A stretch of DNA of 64,000 nucleotides, taken from NCBI RefSeq assembly GCF_001632365.1, contig NW_024468524.1:83222-147221 (forward strand), given 5' to 3'. Made by a program: the position numbers and the translations under genes. Positions 21,952-38,848 of the stretch are shown here, piece by piece. The notes below the pieces were generated by a model that saw nothing but the letters and a program-made list of their open reading frames with translations, did not search any database and had not been told where the DNA came from. Every line of letters begins with the position of its first letter. Position 1 is the first letter of the stretch. The DNA is from Laetiporus sulphureus 93-53 (Eukaryota; Basidiomycota; Agaricomycetes; Polyporales; Laetiporaceae).

Positions 21952-22171
21952 ATGTGCTACCATCTCATGACATACGTGCAGTACAGCTGCGAGCACCATT
22001 ATCCTGACCAAAGGCACTATGTAAGTGAACCAGCATATCATTGAGGCTCGGAAGGTTGGTCTCATGCAACAATCGTAGATCGACTGCAACAGCCAGAAAT
22101 GCACAAATAGCAAGCAGCACAGGGACACAGAGCACAATTGTGCTGCAGAGTGCGAGGCTATGTTAGTATAG
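21952..22171 (+). CDS. small Cys/His-rich protein (53 aa, two exons)
   Basis: Exon 1 is 21952-22020 and exon 2 22079-22171, with a 58-nt intron (gtaagt...gtag) in phase 0. The product starts MCYHLMTYVQYSCEHHYPDQ, continues IDCNSQKCTNSKQH and ends CAAECEAMLV. The spacing of Cys and His (MCYH, SCEHH, DCNSxxC, HNCAAEC) resembles the short, unnamed Cys/His-rich proteins often predicted in agaricomycetes, which may bind metal. It is shorter than the members I recall, as if it lacked a final CPxC part. There is no signal peptide. Function unknown. The correct splice phase and an ending straight after the last Cys block support a real gene. Confidence 0.6.
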
Positions 22172-25100
22172 AGGATATCTTAGGATGCGAGATTGCTGAA
22201 ACTCTCACAGAATGCTGCCAGATCAGCACCTCATCATGACAAGGCGTCCGGAGCCTTGTCATGTTTGCCAAGGCGTTGATCCCCCGGCGCACCACGGAGA
22301 CTACTACGAAACCGACTCGGAGTAGGCCTTCGTGCGCAGAACTGACTGCATACTTGGAGCCAATTGCATCTTCAGTCACAGCCGCTGCGAGGAGCAGTGT
22401 GTGTTTAGGATGGTTTCTTCAGATCGTCACACTTGTACTTGTTTTGCTATTTACCAGGACTTCGGAGTATCCACATGCGCATTATTGTAGTAGTGGAGTC
22501 ACCCGCACCGCTTTATTTCGAAGTGATCACACGCCTACTGGATTCTGCAGTTGTATAACTCAATGCAAGCGGTCTATGGCGCAGAACACGTAAGAGTCAA
22601 AGCTTCCGACGGTACGTAATATGACCTTCACCGTTTAGGTACCTCGTGAACAGCGGACCTCCTCAATACGGAGCAAGGATGTGAGTCAAGAGCGTCCCAC
22701 CTGGGTCGGCCGAGGAGTGCAGTTCCCATCGATAACGGTGGAGAGAAGGACTATCGCCAGTGAAGAGCATTCGGGCCAGGACTCTCCCGAAGGCTAGGTG
22801 TATGTTTGCATTGCGTTTGTCCGTCGGCGGCGAAGCGTCCGCCGGAAATGATTATATTGGACTCGAGACCATGAAACGTCGTGAGGTATACATAGCACGT
22901 TGAGGATGGTGAGCAGCATCACGGAACAAAGGGCAGAGATGCAACCGGAAAGATATCGGGACGAAGATCAGGCGAGGGCCGCCAGTGTCTCAGAGTTGCA
23001 ACAACGATGCACCACCGCGCAGTCTCTTTACGTAGAATTTTGGCATAGATAGTATATTTGTCCTTGCCGGCTGTTGATCGCATGTGTGAGAGATGTGTAG
23101 CGTGAGAGTGATGAGGAAACGTCCACAAGACAGCTGGGGTGTATCACGGACATCGAGCCAAGAGGAATAAGAGACGATATATTCCCAAACAATGTAAAAA
23201 AAGACGTTCGGAGACAGCCCTGAGGATTTAGTGTCATCCAGCGAGGGAACGTACCAGCGGCCGACAGACAAGAGAGCCGTAAGCGTATTGATTCAACATA
23301 AGTGGCTCCACGTTGACTGCGCACCAGTGGGAGCTCAGCGTCCCGCTAGGGACGAGATCCGCCGACACGCCTCTTGCTTATGCTTCCCCCGCTGCCGTGC
23401 ACAACCGTGATGACCCTGCATATTCCCCGATACCGACATGATGGCGCATTGGCAACAAGGTTCGGCGGAACAGGATAACTCCGACGGTTGGCAAGGGATG
23501 CCAGGCATTAACTCAGTTCAACATTGATCAGCTCGTCAATGCCCTCCATGGCTCTCTTCAAGAGGAAATTTGAGGCCTCACCTCTATTTCGGCAGTCTAA
23601 CTATCTTGCAATGGGTCTTGAAGCATAAAGTCCTCACCCCGTATGTCGGGAGGCTCTACACGGAAAGCTATCCAGGCACGATAGAAACTGATAGTAGCGC
23701 AGGCGGCGGCAGGAACGTCGCGTACTCAGTCCGTGAGTTAGTTGACTGGCCTCAAGGAGGGTGAGGACTGTCCTGCTTGACAGGATTCCATAGATATGTG
23801 CTGCATTCTAGTTCCCTGCAAGGCCATCCGCAGTTGTGAAATCCGGCTGATAGAGTCGCAGCTAGGCTGTATGACCCATGCACACCATGGAATGTATGGC
23901 CTCTCCGACGTCGGGTTCTGAGGTATGCGGCATAGATACTCCGTTAGTTGAAAACTAGCAAGGGCCACAAGATGGAGACGCGGAAGAGGCGGTAGGGGAA
24001 CTAGGAGGATGTGATGATGGTGCGCAGGCTTTGCTCCTATATCTTCCTATGCAGTACCTGAGATGCAGACCCAGCTTGTCCCACCGGCCACCGCTGGACA
24101 GTACACGCTTGCAAGCCTGAAGCATCTCCAGGATGCGTTATGCCAGAGGTGTGATGAACCGACGTACGGAGACGAGGCAATGAGGGATCTTCGACCGCGA
24201 GCGTCGAGAAGGCTGGGGGCATCATGGTACCTCACTGTACGCTGATATTCTACTGCAGACAGTTTGTACCAAGAAATGATTGCACTCACCGCGGCTATGC
24301 CGTGGACCATAATTGTCGTTGGCGCACCCTGGCAAGTAGGCTCCAGAGAGTCCGTGCACCATAGGGCTCGTCAGTAGGTTCACTCATGACGCCTACTCCG
24401 CGACGCCATTAGTGTCTTCCATGGATCACGTCCTGCTACAGAGGACGTTCATTCTCGCGATTGTCCAGGCCAGTGACAGCACTCGTAATTGAAGTTTAGG
24501 ACAGCGTGACGAATCATCTGCAGGACCCAGAGGGTGCCATTTGGCCATTCGACCACCTCCAGTGACGTCAGGAGACTCGACTATTGCACTGACATATCGA
24601 AATATCATTAGTCTCGTTAACATCAATTGTCCAGATGCTGGAAGTCTGGCTTTTGTGAAGTAAGCACGCACTAACCCCCTTGTATACGCTCTGAAAATGT
24701 CTTCTCAGCGGCGATGACATCATGCTGATGCTGGACGAATGCGCGGCCGATTGACAGCATTGATGCTTTGTGTATTCTCCCGACGGCGGTTGTGTGACAT
24801 AGACATTTGGTGGGCCTGCGGCAGATAAGGACAACTGGCCTCGTGTGTCTTTCCGAAGGGAGCCTTTGAACGGCGGGATCCGATGCTTATGGTCGATAAG
24901 CGTGCGGGTCAAAGGAAGCGCCGGATCTGGCGGTAAACGGTTGCACGCAAGAGCAAAGTTGATGGCCATACCAGATGCGAAGAGTACCCAGGGACGTGAT
25001 ACCACAACTTCCCCGCGTACGGTAACGTGCCAAATGCTTCGCTGTCATTCACGAGGAATGCTCACCTACTGCTGACAATCTGCATGCAAAGAGCAATAAT

Positions 25101-26075
25101 GCAGCATGAGCAGTCATCTCAAGGGCTAGTCCGGCATAGTCGTTGGCTTTGTACTACGGTCGAGGACGTTAGCGCTGGAATTTCGTTGAAGTCCACGCTA
25201 CCTCCCCTGAATAGCTCGCCTATCGGCTACATCAACTCGTACGTACGGGTGGATATTAGGTGAGCCTATTCTACCAAGCTGGTCTGAGCTTTCCAGTCGT
25301 TAAGGATGATCCTCTCAGCCCGTCCGCCACAAACACCGAGGGCGACTTGTTGTTTTTATTTATTGAACAGGTCGCCGTGGTCTTCAGCAGGTAGTCGTCC
25401 TTTGAACTATTCCTGGCGAAGGTCTCATGTGCTATGTGACGCTGACCTAGCCGATGAGAACTCGGCATTGGCCAAACGCACTGATGGAATTTGAGTGGGA
25501 GCGCTGCAACGCCACTTGGCCTCGACCGTTCGCCGAACATGCCACATTCACATTCTGTCAACGCTATAAATGAACCCTTTATCTGCATAACTTAGATACA
25601 GGAGGGGATGTATTTCCTGCGATGCCATTGCTTGTGGTTCTGCGCTCTGCTAGTGCGCCAACCCTGCCCAGTCGGGCAGCATGTGCAGCAATGGCTTTGA
25701 TCGCCATTTAAATATCTTGGACCTATACGGAACACCTGCTCCCCGATGGCCACCTGTTCCATTATCCCATACCACTGTAAATCATTTTTTGATGCTGCAC
25801 AAAGAGTTTATAATTATGCGTTGGCAAGGGGAGTGCAGGACTCGCGGTCCTCGGGGTCCCACCGTGGTGCGCGTCTGGCGCATCTGGCACGTCTTGTTTA
25901 AACAACTCGGCCACGCTAATCCTCCTCTGTCTTCGATACACCTTTGTCTCGCTGCGCCCCCTCCTTTGGTCTGCTTGAAATACTGAAAGCACAGCGCTGA
26001 ACCTGTGTCTCTTAACGACGACCCGAAAATTAGTTCACGCACGTTTTCGCATCTGGCTTTACTAGCAAACCACCG
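22172..26075. other. 3.9-kb stretch without a supported gene
   Basis: Many short frames occur, and several possible splice-bounded pieces lie on the minus strand between 24.0 and 25.3 kb. None could be joined into a chain with a recognisable domain. Decayed membrane-protein genes are possible. No repeat or RNA gene was seen. Confidence 0.4.
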
Positions 26076-28720
26076 ATGAACAACGCGTCTCGCCATGATC
26101 AGGCAGCTCTGCTGCCACCATTGTTCAAACTAGGACAAGCAGATGGATTCTTTAGCTCTGGACGCACGATGTCAGTCGACTTTTCTCCTCGAGATAACTC
26201 CATGGCCTTGTACGCAACACCGACAGTGAGTGCCACGCGCTGCAGAAAGGTCGGCATTAACGGTCCGGTCATTCAAGGGGGATCCTCAAAGCTCGCGCGG
26301 AAAAGGCTCTGTTACAGCCTCTGATACATCCATATACATTGCTAGAGCAGACCGCCCGCCCGCTCATGAGAGGAGACTTGTAAGTGGCCACCAGTGATGT
26401 CACGGGAGCGTTCGCTCAGGATGGACCAGTTCATCGTGGAAACCTTCAGGGCATTCGGCCCCGTGCAGGATCTGACGTCGTCGCCGCCTGAAGTAGCGGA
26501 GAAAATGTAAGGAAACGTATATTGTTGGTCGATTGCACTGAACATGCTCGCAGACTGGCCGAGGTTGAGCCTGCGGAAGCCCTAAAAAAACTTGCCATTG
26601 ACTACGTCAACTTCTGCGCCGAATGCACCGCGTATAGCTACGTGAGCCCTAATTTGCTTGCTGTGTATGCGTGTGCTCACGGACCAATGCAGGGTCCCAA
26701 GGGTCGAGAAGGGCTGCTCCAATATCCGGCTGATCACTACGAAAGTCTGTATGCGACTATGGACCTTTTTCAGCTACTATATCTTCCCGGCGCGAATTGG
26801 CAGGACGTCCCGATTGGAGAGCCGCTGTTGGAGTGGCTCAACAAACATTATATAGACCCCAGCCCGATTGGCGGCGACCACTTGTGCAATCTAGAACGGC
26901 CATGGGAAGATGACGAGTACTGGCCCTATCTCACGAGGTACGAGCAGTCGTCTCTTACTAATGTCCGAGCTGCGAGATCTGAAGCGATTCTCAGAGCCGT
27001 GCTGAGAGGACTTACCGAAACGTGCACCATCTTCCTTGATCGGCTCCAAAGTCATCCACTCTTTGCATTGCGCGAGCTGGCAGCTCTTCTTAGCAGGCTG
27101 CTCAACGAGCGCCCGCGCATGTTGAAGAGTGCTACAGACAAAGAATTCATAATAAACACCCGGCGGTGGAAGCACAGGTTCCAGGAGCTCCGCATCAAGC
27201 TCGGCCGTGTCGCAGAGCAGGACCGCGATGATGGCTTCGACAACTGGTGGGAGCGCCTCAACGAGATTACGGGCGTCCTCGAAGGTCGTCAGCAGGTGAT
27301 GAAGAGGGTATGCTCGAATTTGGGACTTGACTGGAAGGAGCGCGTGATTCTGTATTGCATTCACGTGAACCCTCGCTTGCATAGGGATACTCTTCAGTAA
27401 GCAGTGCTTATGCGGAGTTGTCCATGATCGTTGACGCCTTGTGTACTATCGACAGGACACTCACGGCGCAGATCTTGGAGGAAGCACCTTGCAATGCTTC
27501 AGACCCGTTGGATGTGGTCCTCTCATCGCTTTTCCTTGTAGAGACAACAGAAGCGTTGTCTGCTGCGGCGCGGGTGGACATATGGCTCGCGGCACATCTC
27601 GCGGATTTGATGGAGGCGGGACAAGCCATTCGACCTGAACGCGACGAGTAAGTCGCATACATGATATCTTCGCGATGGTCTATTCATTCTTGCATATAAA
27701 CTTTCCAGCTCGGGACTAACATTGCGCGAACACTATCTCATCGCGTACGCCGAGTATCTGCGCGCCAACCCTGAGCTATGGCGGATCACTGTCAAATACT
27801 TATGCGCATGCGGAGAGGTAGGTAAGCGGATGGCAGACGAGGTGCTGCTCCGCGTGCCTTTCAAGGTGGAAGTCCATGAGCCCACGAACGAAGACGACGA
27901 AAGCGTTCAGAGCCCACTGCTTCGGGAGCTCAACAAAACGTGCTTTGAACTTGGCCGAGAGGAAACCAGGCGGATGATCTGCAAGGTGGCAGCGCAGCAA
28001 GTCATGCAGCAGCGGCAATACGGTATGGCAGCGACGTACAGCGTACTGGCAGAGGACTGGGAGGGACTGGGACGCAATATTGATTGCATGCTTATGGAGT
28101 ACTTCGAGCGAGGTCTGTCTGTCCTGCTACAGGCTCAGATAACTCGTGTGACATTTTATCACAGGTCCTGAGGAGTATGTGCGGCTCGCGAAGCAGATTG
28201 CGCCGTCATTGCTAAAAATAGAGCCGGACGCCACAAACGCCATCTTTCTCCGTCGCGTACACTTCGCACTGTGGTATGCCGACTTCCACGATCAGAGAAT
28301 GAAGGGCGACCTTGCGGGTGCTGCTTCCGACTTACTCCATATGTTCCGTCGGGACATTGCACCGATATCGTGGTGGGCTGTGCTCCTGTCCGATGCCGCG
28401 GAGCTGCTCCAGAGCGGTGGGTGTTTCTGTACGGTGTCTGGTATTGCCATGACATCTAATTCATTCATATAGGAACAACGATGACGTTCCAAACCAATGA
28501 GGCCTCATTACTGCTCCGAATCTTGTCAGAGGTGACCAATCGCTCGGAGCAAGACGCAGCAGATGATTATCTGCCTCTGTTGGCGAAGACGACGCAAGGC
28601 GGCGACTACCCTTCCGCACTGCAGCGCCTGCAGATCGTGCGGCTGATTCTGCATAAGTACTATGCAAAGTGCAGCTTGGCTGGTACGGGAAAAAGGACAG
28701 CTGTTCCTATGATGTACTGA
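26076..28720 (+). CDS. NUP85: nucleoporin Nup85 (709 aa, 10 exons)
   Basis: Structural subunit of the Y-shaped Nup84/Nup107 coat complex of the nuclear pore. Exons: 26076-26225, 26318-26379, 26420-26506, 26554-26641, 26693-26937, 26995-27396, 27456-27647, 27709-28112, 28165-28416, 28473-28720. All introns are GT-AG and the summed length is 2130 nt. The N-terminal blade-insertion segment includes SVDFSPRDNSMALYATPT. The alpha-helical solenoid has PIGEPLLEWLNKHYIDP, LERPWEDDEYWPYLTR, DGFDNWWERL, LREHYLIAYAEYLRANPELW and YGMAATYSVLAEDWEG. Exon 2 is also open in another frame; only the chosen frame keeps phase. Length fits fungal Nup85. No sign of damage. Confidence 0.88.
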
Positions 28721-29949
28721 ACAGTATCTGGATGGTATTTATTTGTAGTGAGTAGGTAGTGCTAATGCGAGTTCCGGCTCTTGCATTGTCACATTATCAG
28801 AATACTCGTCGACTCCTAACCCTCTGCACTGTGGCCAGGCTTCTTGCAATTACGCGGATGTGAGACTCTCGGAGGCTGCGTCGGACGGATGTTGCACTTG
28901 AACGGGTATCAAATCTCGAACGAACCCAATCTAGATACGGTCGTTGGGCTTATGTGTGGGCGAAAGGCCTAGCCATACAGAAACGTTCTCAATTCAGCTT
29001 CGATTCTGCCAACGACAGCCAACGACTCCTGCGCCTTTTAGAAGCGGTGGGCACTCTGAACGATTTAACGTTGATATTACCGTCCATCTCGGTTCCTTCA
29101 GCTTCGGCAATCATGCGGCATTTATGTGTGCTCTTTAGATTGACAGGAGATTCCGCAAGTCTGCTCCCGCGAACCTACCAACTGGGTGATTGCGAAGGCG
29201 GATTGAGCCAGGTCTATGGGCCTGGGCAGTGGACACAGCGCACAGCGTTTCTCAAGTAGGCTCAGCAGCACCGGGGCCCTGGAAATGAAGCAGAGGGTCG
29301 ATCACGGTCTCGCCATTCTCACGCGCAGACTCCGAGTCGAAGCCTCGGGGTGAGGACGGCAGCAGGAGGGCTATGATGCATACTTTCTTGTCCCATCGAC
29401 CGACATCGACACGAAAGGACAAAAGGTCCACGTTTTGGCCTCAGTTTTACGATCACAGCGGACACGTACTACATGGTTGACAGATTTTTAGTGATCTTAC
29501 AAGCCCAACGGTGAGGCTATAGTGACAGATTGAGCTTGCCAATTGGGAGCCAGGATCCTTAACTTGCCAGCCTTCTCTTGCATCGCCAACGCTCTTTTAT
29601 CTGTACAAACGCCCGCCTGGCAACAATTGCTCTGCTAACTATGATAACACAAGCACTTCCTCAAACAATAACACAAAGGAGAATACCATCGGCTCCACAG
29701 CAGTCGGAGGGAATGCCATCTCATCACAACTATCTGTGGTACAAATTCATCTCATGATCACTGACATTGAGGAGACGAAACGCTCATGACAGTCAAACAC
29801 GCCTGAATGGTCGCACCGTCGATGTTGATCAAGATATAATATGTGCGAAATGTGTATAACAATAATAAAACAAAAGAAAATACGACTACATTATACTGAT
29901 ACAACAGTAAAAAGGGACGGACGCAACCATGGAGACATCTCTAAACAGC
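28721..29949. other. intergenic; one weak open frame
   Basis: A 101-codon frame at 28954-29259 (plus) has a leucine-rich look (RLLRLLEAVGTLNDLTLILP) but no start context, partner exon or known domain. The rest holds the 3' regions of the convergent NUP85 and H4 genes. Confidence 0.45.
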
Positions 29950-30431
<482 letters not shown>

Positions 30432-30938
30432 TGCTTCTAAAGGTTGTAGGAAGTTAAAGAGGTCGAAGTACGGGTGTCTTGATCACCGACGTGAGCGTAA
30501 CAAAGGGCGAAAGTGGGAACCGTAGTGGAAGCGGCCGCGCTTCTTATACGACGCGCCTGCGGCTGTGGTAATAGCTCACGTGCTCAAACCTTATTTTGTT
30601 GAATGAGGTTCAACGCGCCTTGCGCACGTGGGAAACACGTCGTCATTTGCCAAGGTTAAATATGCATAACAGAAGCTGAACTTGCAATGGCTTCAAATCA
30701 TACTCACATGTTTTGTTTAAGCCTCAAGTACAAACCCTGAGTATCGCATACAGAATGGTGTGCTATGACATGAGATTCTGTTTGGTGTGCATACAGTGCG
30801 GTGCAGTAAATGATGCACGGAAAGATCAACTTCAGGTGTCGATATTGAATACGAGCAAGCTTGTGAGTTAGTGATAGTGTTAGATGTACCAGTACTTGTG
30901 CAATCTGCCCTTCATACATTACACTGCTCATATGTCTG
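30432..30938. other. intergenic: H4 promoter and NCL1 3' region
   Basis: About 500 bases between two minus-strand genes. No separate gene or repeat is seen. Confidence 0.6.
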
Positions 30939-34086
<3,148 letters not shown>

Positions 34087-34278
34087 CTTGCGCAAAGCCA
34101 AAGGACGTACCGAGTGAAGTGCGAGAGAGAGCGCGCACTCGAGACGCCCGCGACAACTTCACGTCCACGTGTTTGGACGCGTGACAGACGCGCTTGTCAC
34201 GTCACGTTTCCAGCGCTAGTGCCTACTCCTACCCAAATTGCCAATTCGCAGGCTTGACATATCCAGTATACGGTTCAC
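34087..34278. promoter_or_regulatory. divergent promoter region, NCL1 / hypothetical gene
   Basis: 192 bases separate the two start codons of oppositely oriented genes, so regulatory sequences are probably shared. I see no clear TATA box. An inverted CACGT pair sits around 34165-34205 (cacgtccacgtg and gtcacgtcacg), a possible bHLH or bZIP target by sequence alone. Confidence 0.45.
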
Positions 34279-35851
34279 ATGAGCTCCGCCACATCCAGCC
34301 GGCCATTGGGCTCTCAGCAAGGGGAAGATTACGCCGATGACCCACTGACGCGTTTTATAACCGTCCACAATTTCAGCACAAGACATGCAGACCCCATTGA
34401 TTCCCAAGATGCATTGGATCGTGGCAAACAAATCGTTGATGCGGCCGTTTCAGCAGAGCAATGGTTCAGGCCAGCCAGAATACTCGATGAGCTCACCTTC
34501 AGTAGGTTCCCTTATCCGCCGTCGGACGATACTGAATCGTGATCGCAGTTATCAGAGGGAATTGCTACGCATATATCCATCCACCTCCACGATGTTTCTC
34601 CAGAGACTGGGAGAGTCGTGATGTGCCTATCTGTACTTTGAAAGACTGGGGAGAAATGCCAGAGACAGGTGAGGATCCGGACGTGTTCTCGCTCCAGGAT
34701 TTGAAGGAATTCGAGAGTACACGCCTGCTTGCAAACCTGTCAGGGACACGTAAGCGGGAAGCGGAATCTATGCATGTCTCTGAGATCATGGAGTCCGCGG
34801 AAGGAGACATTATTAAGGATTCTCTCAACGGGAAAAAGAGGGCAGGCGATGAATTGACCCAAGAGGAACGTCCGCCCAAGCGCCCATGTTTTAACGAGCA
34901 GTCGCTGCAAAGAACGATCCCGCAGGTCAGTATATGCATAGACATCATTTACGGGGAGCGCTCTGTGTCAATCATCTCAATGACTCAAATATATTTCAGC
35001 CGCATTATATTCCTTCCCCCGTCTTAACCACCGACGCTGTCGCGGGTGAGATAGATCCCTCTAAATTCTATGCAAGTTTCCAACCGACACCGATCGCTCC
35101 ATATACAAGTGACACTATGAATGAATGGTTGGAGGATCCCGCTGCTAGAGGTGCATGGGTCGTGCCTATTCGCGGAGCTCTGCCTTGGGAGGATTGTACT
35201 CCAGCGGCGATCTTATTCACTAAGAGCGCAAACTCAAATTCGAGCTCAGCAGACAATGAAGAGCAGAATCAACTTCCGCGGCGTGCAGGCAAATCAAGCG
35301 ATCTGGCGCCATTCGGCCCGGCACAAATAACATGGACTTATGCGTCACTTGTTGAATTCTGGGCATTCCTCCGCACGTTGCGTGAGGCGGGTACCCTCGG
35401 ACCAATCTCACTGTCGTTCCATTCTGCTCCTGTCATCCGAGTCACCTCATCGTCAAGCACTGTGCCACAGGCAGGACACGCTACCGAGAGCAAGACATCC
35501 GAAAAGACAACGCTGCTAGCGATTTCTACGTTGTTGTCAGTCGATCACATCAAGATCTACCACGACGTCGGCTATGCGATGCGCTTGAGGAATGTATTGC
35601 ATGCATGGCGCTACAAGGCGCCAATTCCCCAGTCAATCGCTTGTCATCGTCACAAAACACCTAAAGGTATTCCCTCCGTGACTGCAAACAATGATGTTGG
35701 TCCCTTATCCTCAAATAGTGGTCAGCGGAACGATGACGGCGCTGCTGCCCGAACTAGCTCCAGCGAGACCCCTATCGTGAAGGTACCCGTGCTGAAGAGG
35801 GCAAAGCTGGTTCTACTCGATGAACAGTCGAGGGCTGTGCTAATCTGCTGA
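34279..35851 (+). CDS. uncharacterised protein (483 aa, 3 exons)
   Basis: Exons 34279-34501, 34549-34925 and 35000-35851, with introns of 47 and 74 nt and phases that agree. I do not recognise the family. The N-terminal half is polar and acidic, with a basic cluster (NGKKRAGDELTQEERPPKRP) that could act as a nuclear localisation signal. The C-terminal half has a compact part (ITWTYASLVEFWAFLRTLRE, DHIKIYHDVGYAMRLRNVLHAWRYK) followed by a low-complexity Ser-rich stretch and a final KRAKLVLLDEQSRAVLIC. There is no signal peptide or membrane helix. Divergent from NCL1. Confidence 0.7.
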
Positions 35852-36735
35852 TACTTGTTATCAGATGTTCGCGCCGCCCTCACAGCCTGACGTTACATTT
35901 GTGGCAAAATCCATTTTCGCTCATTGGCCACTCGCAGAACCCTGCTTGGATGTGCTCCGTACTGGCCTTGTTACTGCTGCGCTTTAGCCTCGTCTCCTTA
36001 TGCCTTCGCCCAGTCTCTCGGCTTATGCTCAAATGCTGTATTCAAGCAACTGCAAGGCTTTTCTTGTGGCCTTTTGCTGTGCATGCATCAGCGTGTGCAA
36101 CGTCATGTTGGCCGCTTTTAAGTGGATCCGCCCAGCAGCCGCGGCATAATCTCAGCCAGACGCGGACGTCATACCTGGCGAAGACTTGCCATCCTGCGAG
36201 CTTCGTGCTTGGTATGTGTCGTCTTGGGTCTCGCCTCGAATGTGCGTGTTGACCCGACGTGTTCCGCGGTTGGTTGTCAGTCTTGAAGCTCGAGCATGTC
36301 GTCCGAAAATCGGGCTTATTCCACGGCCACTCCAGTCTAGTTCAACGATCCACAGTGAGTCTGTCGTCACTTAGGTCTCGCGAATCTGCCGTAGAATGTT
36401 TGATCCCCACCAACGACCTCCAGTCATCTGACCGTGTTTTCTGCCTCGAACGGCATCGACTTGGAAATGCTTAGGAGTGCGGCGTCTAACTGCGGTGCTG
36501 CGGGCTGAAGACGGACCGGCTGCCACATATGGAAAATATATCGTAATGCCGATGACGCCTGCCGCCGGTGTCGCTTGGTATCCGCCACCGAGGCCTTCAT
36601 AATTCAAGCTCTCCGCCCGCATGGTGCGCAGCTGTGCTCTCCTTCCCCTCTCCCCTCACCGTCCCACTTCTCTCGATTTGGTCTGCTCGTGCGCCGCTCT
36701 AATGCAATAGCGCATCTGCGCCCCGAATCACAACT
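35852..36735. other. intergenic, no gene seen
   Basis: Between the uncharacterised gene and the first protease. Only short frames without motifs. It contains the promoter of protease 1, in which I see no obvious TATA box. Confidence 0.5.
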
Positions 36736-38848
36736 ATGCACCTTCCTGTGACGCTATTAATCACGTGCTTTGTGTTTGCGTTCGACGCTGTCGCCGCTCC
36801 TCAGCCTTTTCCCGATGAACTCCGCACCCTCGACAAGCATATCTCACTCACGCGAGCACCGCGACGCCGGCGTGACTCAGAAGATATATACGAGACACTA
36901 AGGAGGCAGAAGTTGGCGTTGGATGCTAAATATGGACTGGGCCAATCTCAGGAGAGGAAGCGGGCGTACGGCATGAATCTGTGAGCGTCTCACTTGCCCG
37001 TGTGTTCTGGTAATGGCTTGCGTGCATGCATGTGTGGAGCAGGACTCGAGCTCTTTCTGGTCAGCACAGATTCATGGCCAGAATCTTATTCAAGCTGTCC
37101 AGTCTCTCGCCTGGTTGCTCCTCACTAGAGCAAAGACGGTATTAGGCCTCGGCACAGCCTAGGGGCTGTCTGAATCTCGCCTTTGTGCTTCGTTACATTC
37201 CCTAAAGAGCTTTATAGTTCTCAGAATGCCGCTGAGCTCAGCATGGCATGCACAGTCTGCGTTTTTATTAAATGCATGCACGACAGCCGTTATGAACAGC
37301 GCCGTCTAAAGTTTATGAACCAGGTTCTGACCCACTGATGACAGGCTCACGAATCTGGAATACGACCTAAGGTATGTGATCCTTCTGTCTTTCGTCAAGT
37401 TCACACTGATTCTGGTGCAGTTATTACGCATCATTGGCAATTGGCACACCCCCAGTATCATATAATGTTATTCTTGACACCGGCTCCGCGTGAGTTTCAT
37501 GCACATAGAGCCTCGCGCTGATGCTGACCTTATGCGCTCGCGGGCAGCGACCTATGGGTTGCTGGCACAGCTGCTGCAACGCAGGTTGACAACGGAATAT
37601 CAACTTTCAATACATCCGGGTCCTCGAGTTTACGATACATCAACGAGACTTTCTCCATCACGTATGGTTCTGGTTCGGCAGAGGGGGAGCTGTGGGCAGA
37701 TGAAGTCCAGTTTGCCGGCTTCAAGGCTAATCAGACCTTTGCGGTCGTCGATGAGCTCACGAGCAATCTCCTCAATGTGCCAATATCGGGCATTCTTGGC
37801 ATGGCTTGGAGATCGATAGCTTCGTCGGGCGCAGTTCCGTTTTGGCAGGCGCTTGCTGCAGCAAACGGCACGCTTGACGAGGCGCTCTTCGGTGTTCAAT
37901 TGACAAGATATAATAATGTCACAAATGCCTCGAAGAATGCACCCGGAGGCACGTTTACCCTAGGAACGACCAATACGAGTCTGTACACGGGCGAGATCGA
38001 CTTCCAGGCCACTCCATCTGACCAGAGGACCTACTGGTTGCAAGAGATCACCAGTATGCATTCATCGATTTTGGAGCCGGCGTACAGCATTGAAAACCAT
38101 CTATGTAGGCATGACGGTGCAGGGGAACACGATAGACCTCGAGTCCGGCAGTTCCTCCTATGCGGCCATCGATACAGGTACCACGCTGGTTGGCGGGCCG
38201 TCGGCTGCCATTGCTGCTATATACGAACAAATTGAAGGGAGCGCGGCAGGCGCAGGCTCTCTTTCAGGATACTACACCTATCGTATGAAGAATTCAGTCT
38301 AACATTGAACGAACACGGCTCACGATTTTCATCATCTAGCGTGCTCGACGAAGGTGGAACTGACCGTGACGTTCGGATCGAGCTCGAATGCGTGGTCCGT
38401 TTCGTCGGCGGATTTCGAGTACGCGTCCCTGGGCTACAACAATCTCTGCGTGGGCGCGTTCGTTGTCACCGACAACACAGGTAGTACTGCGCCTGCATGG
38501 ATCGTCGGCGACACGTTCCTTGTGCGTTCCCTCATTCATGCCTCTGCTACCTAGTGCTGATCGTGCACACCTGAGCAGAAGAACGTGTATTCCGTTTACC
38601 GCTACGACCCTCCCGCTGTCGGTTTTGCGACACTGTCCGATCTGGCCCTTTCCATGAACGGTGCGGCGGGGTCGGCGCCCAGCCCCACTATTGGGTCTGC
38701 AGCCGCGGCGGTGACCACGGCGAGCGTAACGTCGACGGTGTATGCGAGCGCTCACAGGAGCGGCGGCAAGAGCAGCGTGGTGCGCGTCGATATCATGAGC
38801 AGCCTGGCCTTGTTGTCGGCCGGGATCGTTGCGGCGCTGATGTTCTAG
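36736..38848 (+). CDS. pepsin-like (A1) aspartic protease, GPI-anchor type, copy 1
   Basis: Secreted or cell-wall endopeptidase of the A1 family. Residues 1-20 form a signal peptide (MHLPVTLLITCFVFAFDAVA), followed by a basic propeptide. The first intron (36981-37344, 364 nt) is long for this locus. Exons then give YYASLAIGTPPVSYNVILDTGSADLW (first catalytic DTG), a flap with ITYGSGSAEGELW, and SSSYAAIDTGTTLVGGPSAA (second DTG). The C-lobe end is APAWIVGDTFL...YDPPAVGFA. A Ser/Thr/Ala linker and a hydrophobic tail (SSLALLSAGIVAALMF) suggest GPI anchoring. Last exon ends at 38848. Exon borders in the middle follow GT-AG signals (for example 38052-38083 as a very short intron, less certain). 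Confidence 0.85.

Noticed and set aside
24047..25260. Possible minus-strand multi-exon membrane-protein gene
   Set aside because: Some pieces are bounded by splice-like signals, but no combination gave a continuous frame or a recognisable domain.
26246..26379. Alternative frame in NUP85 exon 2 region reading SDTSIYIARADRPPAHERRL
   Set aside because: It looks protein-like but cannot be joined to the flanking exons without a stop or a 20-29 nt intron. The frame PLIHPYTLLEQTARPLMRGD joins both neighbours in phase.
28954..29259. 101-codon leucine-rich frame downstream of NUP85
   Set aside because: No start context, partner exons or family resemblance; kept only as a note in the intergenic entry.
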